A stretch of 64,000 nt of DNA from an uncultured Chitinophaga sp. (lineage in GTDB: Bacteria > Bacteroidota > Bacteroidia > Chitinophagales > Chitinophagaceae), in assembly GCF_902168175.1 (NCBI RefSeq), contig NZ_CABHOU010000025.1, positions 310,001-374,000 on the forward strand, in the 5' to 3' direction. A program made the translations under genes and the position numbers. Shown piece by piece: positions 50,430 to 59,874 of the stretch. The notes beneath the pieces are model-generated. The model was not told the DNA's origin. It ran no database searches and worked only from the letters and a program-made list of their open reading frames with translations. Within the stretch, counting starts at the first letter, position 1; each line of letters starts with the position of its first letter.

Positions 50430-50597
50430 TACATGGATCTGAACCAACAAACAATTAAAAGTCAACAACATAATTTGGCTGCATCTATGCGAAAAAGGGA
50501 AGATCCGCTTTTAGAGCGGATCTTCCCTTTTTGTTACCCGAGATAAATCATTTTCAAACCAATTTATACAGATAATCAATAGCTTAGGCGGAATTTG
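50430..50597 (-). repeat. tRNA-like 3'-half plus terminator repeat, copy 1
   Basis: Minus strand TTGATTATCTGTATAAATTGGTTTGAAAA..GGGTAACA, terminator GGGAAGATCCGCTCTAAAAGCGGATCTTCCCTTTTT, then GTTGACTTTTAATTGTTTGTTGGTTCAGATCCATGTATGGTACA. Confidence 0.7.
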
Positions 50598-50795
50598 ATT
50601 AAATTCTGGGTAGAGAGTGGCAGCTTTTATTTGCGCCAACGCCTTTCTTCAGGCCACGATGTCTTTCAACTATAAGCTAATATTTTTATCAAATAAGCTT
50701 AAAGAATACCATTGCCTGTGGTAACAATAAGTTAATATGAATATTCATTAAGTCGCTTCCTGATTGCCTATTTTGCTACAGAATTTAAAGTCATA

Positions 50796-51386
50796 ATGGC
50801 AAAAGGGGAAATAGATAGATTTATGGAACTATGGTTGGAAGGCGATGAATCGGCTTTCAAAGGCGTTGTTAATCACTATTACCATCAAATGTATTCCTTC
50901 GCACTCCAAATGACCCACAACCGGGAAGATACGGAGGAATTAGTCATGAATTCATTTCTCAGACTGTGGCAACATAAAAACCGGGTCATTTATGTGTCCA
51001 GGCCCGACGAGTATCTTTTTGGTATCCTGCGCCGGGAAGTCGCGGGCTACGCCAGAAAGCGCGTATTGGTAGCAGAACCTATGGAAAATATCGAACCTGG
51101 AGAATTAGGAACAGTAGAACATCCGCAGTTTAATATAAAGGAATTGCGGGCAAAATACCAGGCGGCCCTGGACAAACTCACACCCAGACAAAGAGAGGTC
51201 TTTCAGCTCAGCAGAGAGCAGGAACTAACCCAACAGGAAATCGCCAACACCACAGGCCTATCCATAAATACCGTGGGCAACCACATGAACGCTGCGCTCA
51301 AGGTTTTTCGAAAAGAGATGAACGAATACCCCAACGCACTACCTGCGATTTTCTTTAGCTTCACAACTGCCGAACTGCTTTTCTGA
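50796..51386 (+). CDS. ECF RNA polymerase sigma-70 factor
   Basis: YSFALQMTHNREDTEELVMNSFLRLWQHKN; LTPRQREVFQLSREQELTQQEIANTTGLSINTVGNHMNAALKVFR. Confidence 0.94.
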   Translation: MAKGEIDRFMELWLEGDESAFKGVVNHYYHQMYSFALQMTHNREDTEELVMNSFLRLWQHKNRVIYVSRPDEYLFGILRREVAGYARKRVLVAEPMENIEPGELGTVEHPQFNIKELRAKYQAALDKLTPRQREVFQLSREQELTQQEIANTTGLSINTVGNHMNAALKVFRKEMNEYPNALPAIFFSFTTAELLF

Positions 51387-51538
51387 TAATCTCCTTACTC
51401 CCACCCACATCAGGTTAATTAACATTAACAGCCCCGCCCCGTATGTTAACAATTTATGAACTCGCACTTTTCATCTAGTGGCTAACAGCGATTTTCTCAT
51501 TGTTTATAATAGATGGCATGCTGGTATGCCCGTAAACA

Positions 51539-52762
51539 ATGAATGAAATGAGCCGACCATCAAGAGAAACACTCATCCGTTACTTTAGGGGAAAATGTCT
51601 TCCGTACGAGATTGAACTGGTAGAACTATACCTTTCCATGCATACCGACAACGAATACGTGGAAGCATGTATAGCAGAAGTGTGGGACGAACTGACGCCT
51701 TCCCAATCTAATTCAGTTGACAACGATCTGGAAAAATTTAGGGCAGAACTAGACCAAAGGAAAAGAACATGGGTACAACTTCCCGCATTGGATGACCAGG
51801 AAAAGGCCCAGCCTTCTGTTTTCCTACTTCCCGCGTGGATAAAAGCTGTTGCAGCTGCCGTCATCCTTATCGCGGGTACAGCATTGGCAATTTACACTAC
51901 ACAGCTAAAGACTTCCGAAACCCAGGTTGTAAAAACAAAAGACATGTTGTCCGGAAATGACAGGGCATTACTCACCTTATCTGACGGTTCAACCGTTTCT
52001 CTTTCAGGCCAGGCAAAAGGTAAGATAGCGGTACAACAAGGATTTACGGTCGAAAATACCGGCGAGGGCGAAATCGTATACAGGTCAACAGGAGGTGACA
52101 CTGCTAGGACCAACGCTTATAACAGCATCGCTACCCCTAATGGCGGTCAGTACGTGGTGTCCCTGCCCGACGGGTCGAAAGCCCGGCTGAACGCGGCCTC
52201 TTCCCTGACCTATCCCGTTCACTTCTCTGGCAAAGAACGCCGCGTAAAGATGACGGGTGAAGTGTACTTTGAGATAGCCAAAGCCATTAACAATAAAAAT
52301 AAGCACATTCCATTCTTCGTAGAAACGGACTGGCAGGAGATACAGGTGCTGGGTACCATGTTCAATGTAAATGCCTATACCGATGAGCTCCAACAAATGA
52401 CCACGCTGGTGGAAGGCAGTGTACGACTGAAATCCAATGCTAACGGTTCCTATACAATGTTGAAACCCGGTCAACGAGCCTTGGTAGGAAATTCGGTCAC
52501 GGTTTCCGATGCCGACATGAAACATGACCTCGCATGGATAAACGGTAAATTTATTTTCCAAAGGGAAGAGCTTGGGAGCATCCTACGAAAAATCTCACGG
52601 TGGTACGATCTTGAAGTCGAATGCCCACCCGAACTGGCGAACATAAAGTTTACGGGTAAGCTTTCCCGAAACCAGCCCATCTCGGCAGTGATAAAAATGA
52701 TTTCCGCCACCAATAAAATAAACATTCAATTAAAAGAAAGGAGGATCATCGTGAAAAAATAA
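51539..52762 (+). CDS. FecR family anti-sigma factor
   Basis: YVVSLPDGSKARLNAASSLTYPVHFSGKERRVKMTGEVYFEIA. Confidence 0.95.
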   Translation: MNEMSRPSRETLIRYFRGKCLPYEIELVELYLSMHTDNEYVEACIAEVWDELTPSQSNSVDNDLEKFRAELDQRKRTWVQLPALDDQEKAQPSVFLLPAWIKAVAAAVILIAGTALAIYTTQLKTSETQVVKTKDMLSGNDRALLTLSDGSTVSLSGQAKGKIAVQQGFTVENTGEGEIVYRSTGGDTARTNAYNSIATPNGGQYVVSLPDGSKARLNAASSLTYPVHFSGKERRVKMTGEVYFEIAKAINNKNKHIPFFVETDWQEIQVLGTMFNVNAYTDELQQMTTLVEGSVRLKSNANGSYTMLKPGQRALVGNSVTVSDADMKHDLAWINGKFIFQREELGSILRKISRWYDLEVECPPELANIKFTGKLSRNQPISAVIKMISATNKINIQLKERRIIVKK

Positions 52763-52833
52763 TTAGCCACAGACATGACCTAACAAAATAGGCGGAGATG
52801 CTAGAACATCTACCGCCAGATAATTAAGGTTAT

Positions 52834-55800
52834 TTGAAAAAATGCGCGAACAGTTTTAAAAACAACAAAAATTATTTAGACAATAATATGAAAAATCCAC
52901 TCGTGGGCAAACCCACCAGCAACAATTTTCTACACAGACCTTTCAATCAATTCATGCGTGTTATGAAAATCACCATGGTATTAATGACCTGCTTTATCAT
53001 GCAGTTGAGCGCAGCTACTTACGGACAGAAACTCACGATAAACAGACAGAGCGTTCCGCTTGCAGTTATTCTGGAAGAAATAAACGAGAAAACAGGATAT
53101 GATTTCTTTTATGATGCTGACATATTTGATGGAATGCCAAAAGTATCGCTTAATGTCAGGAATGCAGCAATTGACGAAGTGCTGTCCCTCTGTTTTTCTG
53201 ATCTACCCTTTGATTATACCATCAATAGTAAGATTGTCACCATCAGGAAGATTTCTAAAGGCGCGCTCAATGTCCCCGTCCAGCAACCCGGCCGCATCTC
53301 CGGCAAAATTATAGACGAACGCGGTGCTCCCCTTCCAGGAGCAAGCGTAAAAATTGTACAGACCAATCAGGCCGTACAAAGTAATGTAGATGGGAGCTAT
53401 AATTTTACCGTTGCCCCTGGCACTTACACCATCGAGGTAAGCTATATCTCCTTTCAGACCAAGCGTGTTACCGAAGTGGAAGTGAAAGCCGGAAAGTTGA
53501 CCAATCTCACCATCGTCATGAAATTGGCAACCAGCAAACTCGCCCAGGTTGTGATAACGGGCAACTTCAAGAAAGAAAGCACCGCAGGACTGTATGCCCG
53601 CCAGAAGAATGAAGCAGGTATCTCCAATGGTATCAGCCGGGAGCAAATAGGCGCATTGCCCGACAAGAGCGTGGGCGAAACCCTTAAACGTATATCTGGC
53701 GTGAGTACCAACGACAACCGCCGTGTGGTGGTACGTGGTATTGCCGAACGTTACAACCTGGCCATGATGGACGGTGCTACCCTGCCAAGCACCGACGTAC
53801 AGGTGCGTGATTTTGAGTTTGACATTGTGCCCAGCAATCTGGTGGATAACGTAACGGTAAGCAAAACAGCAACGCCCGATATGAGCTTCGGTTTTGGCGG
53901 TGGATTGGTACAGATCAATACCATGGCGATTCCCGACAACAATTTTACGACTTTAAACTTCGGCTACAAATATATCAATGGCAGCACCGGTAAAGATTTC
54001 CTGGGATATGGACGTGGTAAGAACGATTATCTGGGTTTTAACGACAAGAGCAGGGATCATTTTCCCGATGGGTTATTAACGTTCGGAGGCAAGTCGTTTT
54101 ACAACCCGACCAGCCCTTATAGTTCGCCCACCCAGGCAGAGCTTGACGCAGGTATGGTAGCCGTAACACCCGAAATGATTGGCGAGCAGAACAAACGCAT
54201 TGGCGGATTGGCACGTTTGGGTACACGTACCTATAAAACAATGCCGGGACAGAACTACCAGTTTAGTCTGGGGCGAATCTACAACCTTAAAAACAGCCGA
54301 CTGGGATTTGTAGGTTCTTTAAGCTACCGAAATGAGCAGTCTATTGACGACATCAGCCATTATGAACGTGGCAGATGGGAACATCTTGGTAGCCCCGTTT
54401 ACGATGTTGAAACAGGCAAAGAAAAGGACGAAAGTACCGCCAAACAATATAATTTCAACACCAGCTGGGGTGCACTGCTCAATCTGGGATGGAGTGCCAA
54501 AAACCACAAGCTTACTTTCCGAAATTTCCTTTCCCGCTCTTTTGCCAACCAGTTTTTCCGTTTGGAAGGCTTTAGCAACGACCATCCGGCAAATTATGGT
54601 GAAAATCCTGACATAAGGGAATACGACCGCCCTAAATTCATCGACCTGCTGCAGAACCGCATTAACGGCGAGCACCGTTTTGGCAATTTCGGGTTCGACT
54701 GGAGCGTGGCCCGCAACAAGATCAGCAACCTGGAGCAGGATGCTGTAGATGCCAATCTTGCGCTCTGGGAAACCATGAACGGTAAAGTGTACAGGTATTT
54801 TCCGCAGGCAACCACCAATACGGGTAATTATACGCTTACCCGCTCGGAGTACAAATACGAAGAAACCAACCTGATGGCAGAAGCTGCCGTCAAGTACAAT
54901 TTCAACGTGTTGGGACAAAAGCAACTCTTCAAGACTGGATTTCAGTACAGGGATACCAAAGGGAAATACAACTGGAATATCCTGCCCATAGGCAGTGCCA
55001 GCAGCAGCAGCAATGTACAGTACCTGCATATACAGGACTGGGCATCTCATTTGGATTTTAGCGATCCGCTAAAGGACATTTACTATTATCCCGGAGGCTA
55101 TGATGCGAATTATTATGAGGGCAAGAACAACAATCAGGCATATTATGTCATGCTGGACAACCGCCTTACCAATTGGATCAGATTGGTATGGGGCATACGG
55201 GCAGAGAGCTATGTGTACGAGAAGTTAAAAGACGGTGCTTCCGACTTTTACGGACAGGCAACCATGAACAATGCCCAAAAGGCCCGCTTTGTGGATCCCG
55301 CAACAGGCAACCTCGTGCACCGCACACTCGATGCCAGTGCCGAAGACCTTAAATGGCACTACCTGCCCTCGGCAAACCTGACACTTACACCGCTCAAAGA
55401 CTTTAACATCCGGGCCTCCTATGGCAAATCGGCCATCCGTCCGTCGCTGATCGAGAACTCTAATTTCTCCCGTTACAATTACGTATATGGTCGCATGCAG
55501 CGCAATGTGGGGGTAATTTCCACCTTGATCGATCATTACGATTTACGTCTCGAATGGTATCCCGGAGCCGGAGAAGTGATTTCGGCAGGTTATTTTACCA
55601 AACATTTTAAAAACCCCGTAGAGCTATACCTCGATATCTTTGACAGCAGCGGTTCCATTGACCTGTTTACGCAAAACTCAGACTATGCCGATGTAAGGGG
55701 ATGGGAATTTGACCTGCGCAAAAGTCTGGGCTTTATTTATCCCGACTTCAAAGTGCTGGGCGATATATATGTAAGCGGTAACCTGACCTTACAGACTTCT

Positions 55801-56382
55801 GAAGTACAGGCAAGTACATTCAAGTACGAAACAATGGGAGAGGGAAAAGATAATTACGATAACGGTTATACCTACCGCACCAAGACTCTTCTGAAAGAGA
55901 AACGTCCCTTGTATGGACAGGTTCCGGTAATATATAATTTGGGACTGCAATATGCAGGCGAACGTTTGGGAGCGAATATCGCCTTTAACCATACCGGTTA
56001 CAAAACCCTGACCGTGGGCATGTTGCCCCAATATTCGGAAAGCGAACGCCCCCGTAATCAGCTGGATGCGCAGTTGAGCTACAAGTTCCTGAAAAATAAA
56101 AAGTTGGAAACCAGGCTAAACATGAGCAACCTGCTTAACAGTGCATACCGCTTTTACAACAATTCTACTGCAACGTACAAAAGAAAGCCGGGAACCGAGA
56201 ACACAGCCATGACGGAATGGTCTGATATTTTTGAATGGCAATACGGATTTTCCAATAAATATGAAGAGGGCTATTACGAAACTTCGGAAGATGGCAAGAC
56301 CAAAAAACGCATAGGCGATACCAATACCTTCATCCGTAAGGTTGGTACTTCGTTAAGTCTGTCAGTGTCATATTCTTTTTAA
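52834..56382 (+). CDS. TonB-dependent receptor with STN and carboxypeptidase-like N-terminal domains
   Basis: LAVILEEINEKTGYDFFYDADIF; SGKIIDERGAPLPGASVKI; VGETLKRISGVSTNDNRRVVVRGIAERYNLAMMDG; start may be 52888. Confidence 0.95.
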   Translation: MKKCANSFKNNKNYLDNNMKNPLVGKPTSNNFLHRPFNQFMRVMKITMVLMTCFIMQLSAATYGQKLTINRQSVPLAVILEEINEKTGYDFFYDADIFDGMPKVSLNVRNAAIDEVLSLCFSDLPFDYTINSKIVTIRKISKGALNVPVQQPGRISGKIIDERGAPLPGASVKIVQTNQAVQSNVDGSYNFTVAPGTYTIEVSYISFQTKRVTEVEVKAGKLTNLTIVMKLATSKLAQVVITGNFKKESTAGLYARQKNEAGISNGISREQIGALPDKSVGETLKRISGVSTNDNRRVVVRGIAERYNLAMMDGATLPSTDVQVRDFEFDIVPSNLVDNVTVSKTATPDMSFGFGGGLVQINTMAIPDNNFTTLNFGYKYINGSTGKDFLGYGRGKNDYLGFNDKSRDHFPDGLLTFGGKSFYNPTSPYSSPTQAELDAGMVAVTPEMIGEQNKRIGGLARLGTRTYKTMPGQNYQFSLGRIYNLKNSRLGFVGSLSYRNEQSIDDISHYERGRWEHLGSPVYDVETGKEKDESTAKQYNFNTSWGALLNLGWSAKNHKLTFRNFLSRSFANQFFRLEGFSNDHPANYGENPDIREYDRPKFIDLLQNRINGEHRFGNFGFDWSVARNKISNLEQDAVDANLALWETMNGKVYRYFPQATTNTGNYTLTRSEYKYEETNLMAEAAVKYNFNVLGQKQLFKTGFQYRDTKGKYNWNILPIGSASSSSNVQYLHIQDWASHLDFSDPLKDIYYYPGGYDANYYEGKNNNQAYYVMLDNRLTNWIRLVWGIRAESYVYEKLKDGASDFYGQATMNNAQKARFVDPATGNLVHRTLDASAEDLKWHYLPSANLTLTPLKDFNIRASYGKSAIRPSLIENSNFSRYNYVYGRMQRNVGVISTLIDHYDLRLEWYPGAGEVISAGYFTKHFKNPVELYLDIFDSSGSIDLFTQNSDYADVRGWEFDLRKSLGFIYPDFKVLGDIYVSGNLTLQTSEVQASTFKYETMGEGKDNYDNGYTYRTKTLLKEKRPLYGQVPVIYNLGLQYAGERLGANIAFNHTGYKTLTVGMLPQYSESERPRNQLDAQLSYKFLKNKKLETRLNMSNLLNSAYRFYNNSTATYKRKPGTENTAMTEWSDIFEWQYGFSNKYEEGYYETSEDGKTKKRIGDTNTFIRKVGTSLSLSVSYSF

Positions 56383-56402
56383 TTTCTTATACAATTAATA
56401 TC

Positions 56403-57140
56403 ATGAGAACAATGAAAATATTTTATGCCGTACTAACTGGTGCATTCCTGTTGGTACTGGTAGCCTGCAATAAGCGTGAGGATGATTTCTTTTATACAGG
56501 AGAGGCATTAACTGTTAAACTAATAGGTTACAACGGTAGTAGTGAGGAGTTGGAAATAAAAGTAGATACGTTCAAATTCAAACGCACTGTGTCTGCAAAC
56601 GAAACCATTAATCAAAGCGATGCCTATCTGTTTACAGATAACCAGCGTACCGCTAAGCTGACCGTCACCGAAAAGGGCACGGGTAAGCTGGTATTAGAAA
56701 GAGAATTGGAAAAAAGCGAAAAAAATGTAACGGTTAATCTCTTCTATACAAATGATGGGATAGTTCCCTACAATCCTCCACCGGTCAACCCCAATACCAA
56801 TATCGTAGGTGTTTTTATTACCAAAAACCAGCAGACAATTACTACGGCAGATATAGCTGTAACGTTATCTGGAAATGTTATCACCTTTTTAGCCCAAAAC
56901 GTTCCTCCCAACCAATGGTTCTTTTTTGAAACGGACTATATACCTACTGTTCCTGCAACGGAACGTATTCTGTTTCGCCGGGCCGGGACTACATTAGGGT
57001 ATTATCAGAATAGCACAGGTAGAAATATCTTTTCCAACTTCCCTTTATTTCCCGTAGATGGAACGAAAGGAGCGCTTCGCAGCTATATTATAACAGGCAG
57101 TACGGGAATTATAAATATCGCTGCAACCAGAGTGTTTTAA
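56403..57140 (+). CDS. Lipoprotein, paralogue of the next gene
   Basis: Lipobox LVACNKRED; shared ELEIKVDTFKF / NPNTNIVGVFI pattern. Confidence 0.7.
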   Translation: MRTMKIFYAVLTGAFLLVLVACNKREDDFFYTGEALTVKLIGYNGSSEELEIKVDTFKFKRTVSANETINQSDAYLFTDNQRTAKLTVTEKGTGKLVLERELEKSEKNVTVNLFYTNDGIVPYNPPPVNPNTNIVGVFITKNQQTITTADIAVTLSGNVITFLAQNVPPNQWFFFETDYIPTVPATERILFRRAGTTLGYYQNSTGRNIFSNFPLFPVDGTKGALRSYIITGSTGIINIAATRVF

Positions 57141-57159
57141 AGTATAAAATAGTAAAATC

Positions 57160-57924
57160 ATGAACCCATATTTAAAGAATACAGCTATTATCGCTCTTAT
57201 TGCAGGTTTCTTTACCGCATGCAATAAGGATATAGAAACCACAAAAGCGGTTGCTTTTGATATTGTTGGGTATAATACCAGCAACAATGATCTGGAAATT
57301 TCGGTAGACACGGTCGTGTTTTCAAGATTTCCTATAGCGGCAAATTCAGTGGTTAGCTTTGGGAAGTCGTACACCTATCCATCGGTCAAACGTGAAGCGC
57401 AGATCAGTGTTAAGGACAAGCAGTCGGGCAACGAGGTTTGGAAACAAACCGTTCGCTTGTCGGATGCAGAGCTGGAGCAGTTCTATCCCTTTGTATGGCT
57501 GGATGGACAGGTATTGGCGGTCAATCCCCCAACTGCCGATGCCAACACCAATAAAATTGGCTTCTATGTGCACTATCCGCAAAGCAACGATCCAATTGAT
57601 ATTTTTATTAAGAACGAAGCCGGACAGGCGGCCTACTTCGCAAAGAACGTAACACCCGGCACCTGGGTGTATAGCGATTACGTCACACCTGAGGGCTTTT
57701 TCCAAAACCCGAACGGTGACTTTTACATTCATTGTACCAAAGCCGGTACAACTGATAGCTGGGCATTTGACAACAATGAGGCGAAAAGTAAAGTGTCTAA
57801 CAATAATAACGGTACTTTCTTTCCGTTGCACCACACCCAAAAGGGCAATGTGCGCTCCTATTTTATTACACCCGGTATGTACCAAATGGAGTTGATACGG
57901 TTGTTTAAAAAGCCACGGAATTAG
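57160..57924 (+). CDS. Lipoprotein, paralogue of the previous gene
   Basis: Lipobox FTACNKDIE; shared DLEISVDTVVF / DANTNKIGFYV pattern. Confidence 0.7.
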   Translation: MNPYLKNTAIIALIAGFFTACNKDIETTKAVAFDIVGYNTSNNDLEISVDTVVFSRFPIAANSVVSFGKSYTYPSVKREAQISVKDKQSGNEVWKQTVRLSDAELEQFYPFVWLDGQVLAVNPPTADANTNKIGFYVHYPQSNDPIDIFIKNEAGQAAYFAKNVTPGTWVYSDYVTPEGFFQNPNGDFYIHCTKAGTTDSWAFDNNEAKSKVSNNNNGTFFPLHHTQKGNVRSYFITPGMYQMELIRLFKKPRN

Positions 57925-58006
57925 TTGTATGAAAGCCATTGGCCAGCGGGAGCATCTTGTTGGTCTTGCAAATCTTTAATTAACATAACGGGCTTTAGTA
58001 ACAAAA

Positions 58007-58100
58007 AAGAAGATCCGCTCTGAGAGCGGATCTTCACTACCTGTTACCGGGGATGAAGCGTTTTCGAACCAGTTTATACAGATAATCAATTCCTTAGGAC
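58007..58100 (-). repeat. tRNA-like 3'-half plus terminator repeat, copy 2
   Basis: Minus strand ATTGATTATCTGTATAAACTGGTTCGAAAACGCTTCATCCCCGGTAACAGGTAGTGAAGATCCGCTCTCAGAGCGGATCTTCTTTTTTG. Confidence 0.75.
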
Positions 58101-58126
58101 GAAATAATGCACTAAAAAACGTAAAA

Positions 58127-58153
58127 AAATCCCCCACTCAATGAGCGGGGGAT
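58127..58153 (-). terminator. Intrinsic terminator downstream of the small 57-aa gene
   Basis: Minus strand CCCCCGCTCATTGAGTGGGGGATTTTTTT. Confidence 0.6.
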
Positions 58154-58206
58154 AACTCCCGATAATCGGGTTAATTTTTGAATTAAATCCGACAAGTAAA
58201 AGGTGG

Positions 58207-58380
58207 TTAGCGCTCTTTGCGAACCCCTTTGAATGGCTTGCCGTCAGCTTTTTGATCCATAAACTTTCCAGTTGAGGTATCCCTTTTCACAAAGGTCTTT
58301 GTTTGTGGATTGTATGTCTGACTCCTTCCAGTTACTTGACCGTTGCGGTGTCCATCTCCGGACTTTCCGTTTCTAGCCAT
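58207..58380 (-). CDS. 57-aa basic Gly/Lys-rich conserved-type small protein MARNGKSGDGHRNGQVTGRSQTYNPQTKTFVKRDTSTGKFMDQKADGKPFKGVRKER
   Basis: Complete ATG-TAA frame below the ORF-track length cutoff; resembles a small hypothetical family common in Bacteroidota (from memory); terminator downstream. Confidence 0.8.
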   Translation of the reverse strand: MARNGKSGDGHRNGQVTGRSQTYNPQTKTFVKRDTSTGKFMDQKADGKPFKGVRKER

Positions 58381-58444
58381 GACTAAAAATTGACATCATG
58401 ATGGCAGCTATTTATTACTGAGGCGCTTGCCGCCCAAGTGACGA

Positions 58445-58546
58445 TTTGCAAAGATTAAGCAAATAGCCTATCTTTACAACGCAAGAAGATGCCTCGAAAC
58501 ATTCATTGCGACCAAAGCATCGTCAACAGTTGCTTTGGTTTTTTTA
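58445..58546 (+). ncRNA. Candidate ~60-65 nt small RNA transcription unit
   Basis: -33 TTTG (58445-58448), 20 nt, -7 TATCTTTA (58469-58476), then terminator ACCAAAGCA-N11-TGCTTTGGTTTTTTT (58511-58546). Confidence 0.4.
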
Positions 58547-58637
58547 TTCTAAAGCTTATTAAGTTCAAAAGCGTAATTATAGCTGATCTTTCCCTTTAAG
58601 TAAACGTTTAAGAATTTCTCTGGCGCTAGCATCATCT

Positions 58638-59804
58638 TCACGTCCCGGCTTTCACCTGCGCAGTAACACGGTTTGCAGATGACAATTTGTTCGCCGGCTT
58701 TTTCTTCTTCTTCTTTCTACCCCACCATACCATAAAACCGGTAACCGGCAACGATGCCGAGATAAGCGACGCAAAGAACATCGCAATACGCCCCGGCAAC
58801 CCCGCAATGCCGCCTACATGGATGTCGTAGTTCATCCGCGCCACTTTTTCCGCAAGGGTTGCATCGGCATATTTGCCCAGGTACGGCACTGGTATCTCTT
58901 TACCGGTATACTGATCGAAGTAGCAGTAGTCCGCATTGTGGGACTGTTGGCTGCTGGGATAGGCACGCGCCACTATGGGAGCTGAGTCATTGATGGGCAG
59001 GGATAGGGCAAGAACGGCAGCATCGTGGTACCGCTGCCTAAACTGATCAAACACCTGGTTGATGGTGGTGCTGTCTTTTGCAGGCGCATTCCTGTCAGAA
59101 TTGACGGCGATGGCACCAGGCCTGGTTTTCCCACCGCTGAACACCCAAAATTCTGCCTGCGCCATCCACTGGAAGCTCCACACCAGGCCCGTTAAGGCGG
59201 CGAACAATACGATCCAGCTGGCATAGAAGCCTAACACATTATGCAGGTCATAGTTGAGGCGTTTAGGGGACGTGTCCCATTTAATGCGGAAGCTTGTTTT
59301 TCTACGCGCCTTGTTGCGGGGCCACCACAGCACGATCCCGCTAACCAGGATGACCAGGAAAACAAGGGTGCCGTAGCCGACTACAAGATGGCCGATATCC
59401 TGGGGCAGCCAGAGGTACATATGCCCATCGATGATAAAGCGGAAGAACTCGTCCTTCCGGTCGAGCACCTTTTCCACGTTACCGGAGTATGGATTCACAT
59501 ATACGTTGAAATAGTAGTAAGGCTTTTTTTGATAGAACTGCACCACGGGCGCTTTGCCCGCCTCTTCATACAGGATGCGGAACGCCTTTTTGCCGTTCAT
59601 GGCCTGCTCTGCGACGGCGCGTATATCCGTCACCGGTTTATACGGTTTGTTTTCCACCGTTACGAAACGATAGGGCTGCGTAAATTCGGATATTTCGGGT
59701 TGCCAGGCATAAATAGCGCCGGTAATGGAAATAATAAATACAACGATTCCTGAAATGAGGCCCAGCCACAGGTGCAGCCAGCCGAAGATCTTTTTCATGT
59801 TCAT
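58638..59804 (-). CDS. PepSY-associated TM helix domain protein
   Basis: IFGWLHLWLGLISGIVVFIISITGAIYAWQPEI; DGHMYLWLPQDIGHLVVGYGTLVFLVILVSGIVLWWPR. Confidence 0.93.
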   Translation of the reverse strand: MNMKKIFGWLHLWLGLISGIVVFIISITGAIYAWQPEISEFTQPYRFVTVENKPYKPVTDIRAVAEQAMNGKKAFRILYEEAGKAPVVQFYQKKPYYYFNVYVNPYSGNVEKVLDRKDEFFRFIIDGHMYLWLPQDIGHLVVGYGTLVFLVILVSGIVLWWPRNKARRKTSFRIKWDTSPKRLNYDLHNVLGFYASWIVLFAALTGLVWSFQWMAQAEFWVFSGGKTRPGAIAVNSDRNAPAKDSTTINQVFDQFRQRYHDAAVLALSLPINDSAPIVARAYPSSQQSHNADYCYFDQYTGKEIPVPYLGKYADATLAEKVARMNYDIHVGGIAGLPGRIAMFFASLISASLPVTGFMVWWGRKKKKKKPANKLSSANRVTAQVKAGT

Positions 59805-59874
59805 ACGCGATATGCAATAACGTAAAATGAAGACACCTGCCTGGTATCTTCATTTTACGCCGGTTGGCCAATGT

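Noticed and set aside
50430-50475. Intact tRNA-Lys gene on the minus strand
   Set aside because: GACTTTTAA anticodon-loop-like segment is present, but the stems do not pair properly and no canonical D-arm or CCA-proximal acceptor is seen; treated as a degenerate tRNA-like repeat only
54319-55050. 243-aa minus-strand ORF inside the TonB receptor
   Set aside because: Shadow ORF opposite a strongly supported receptor gene
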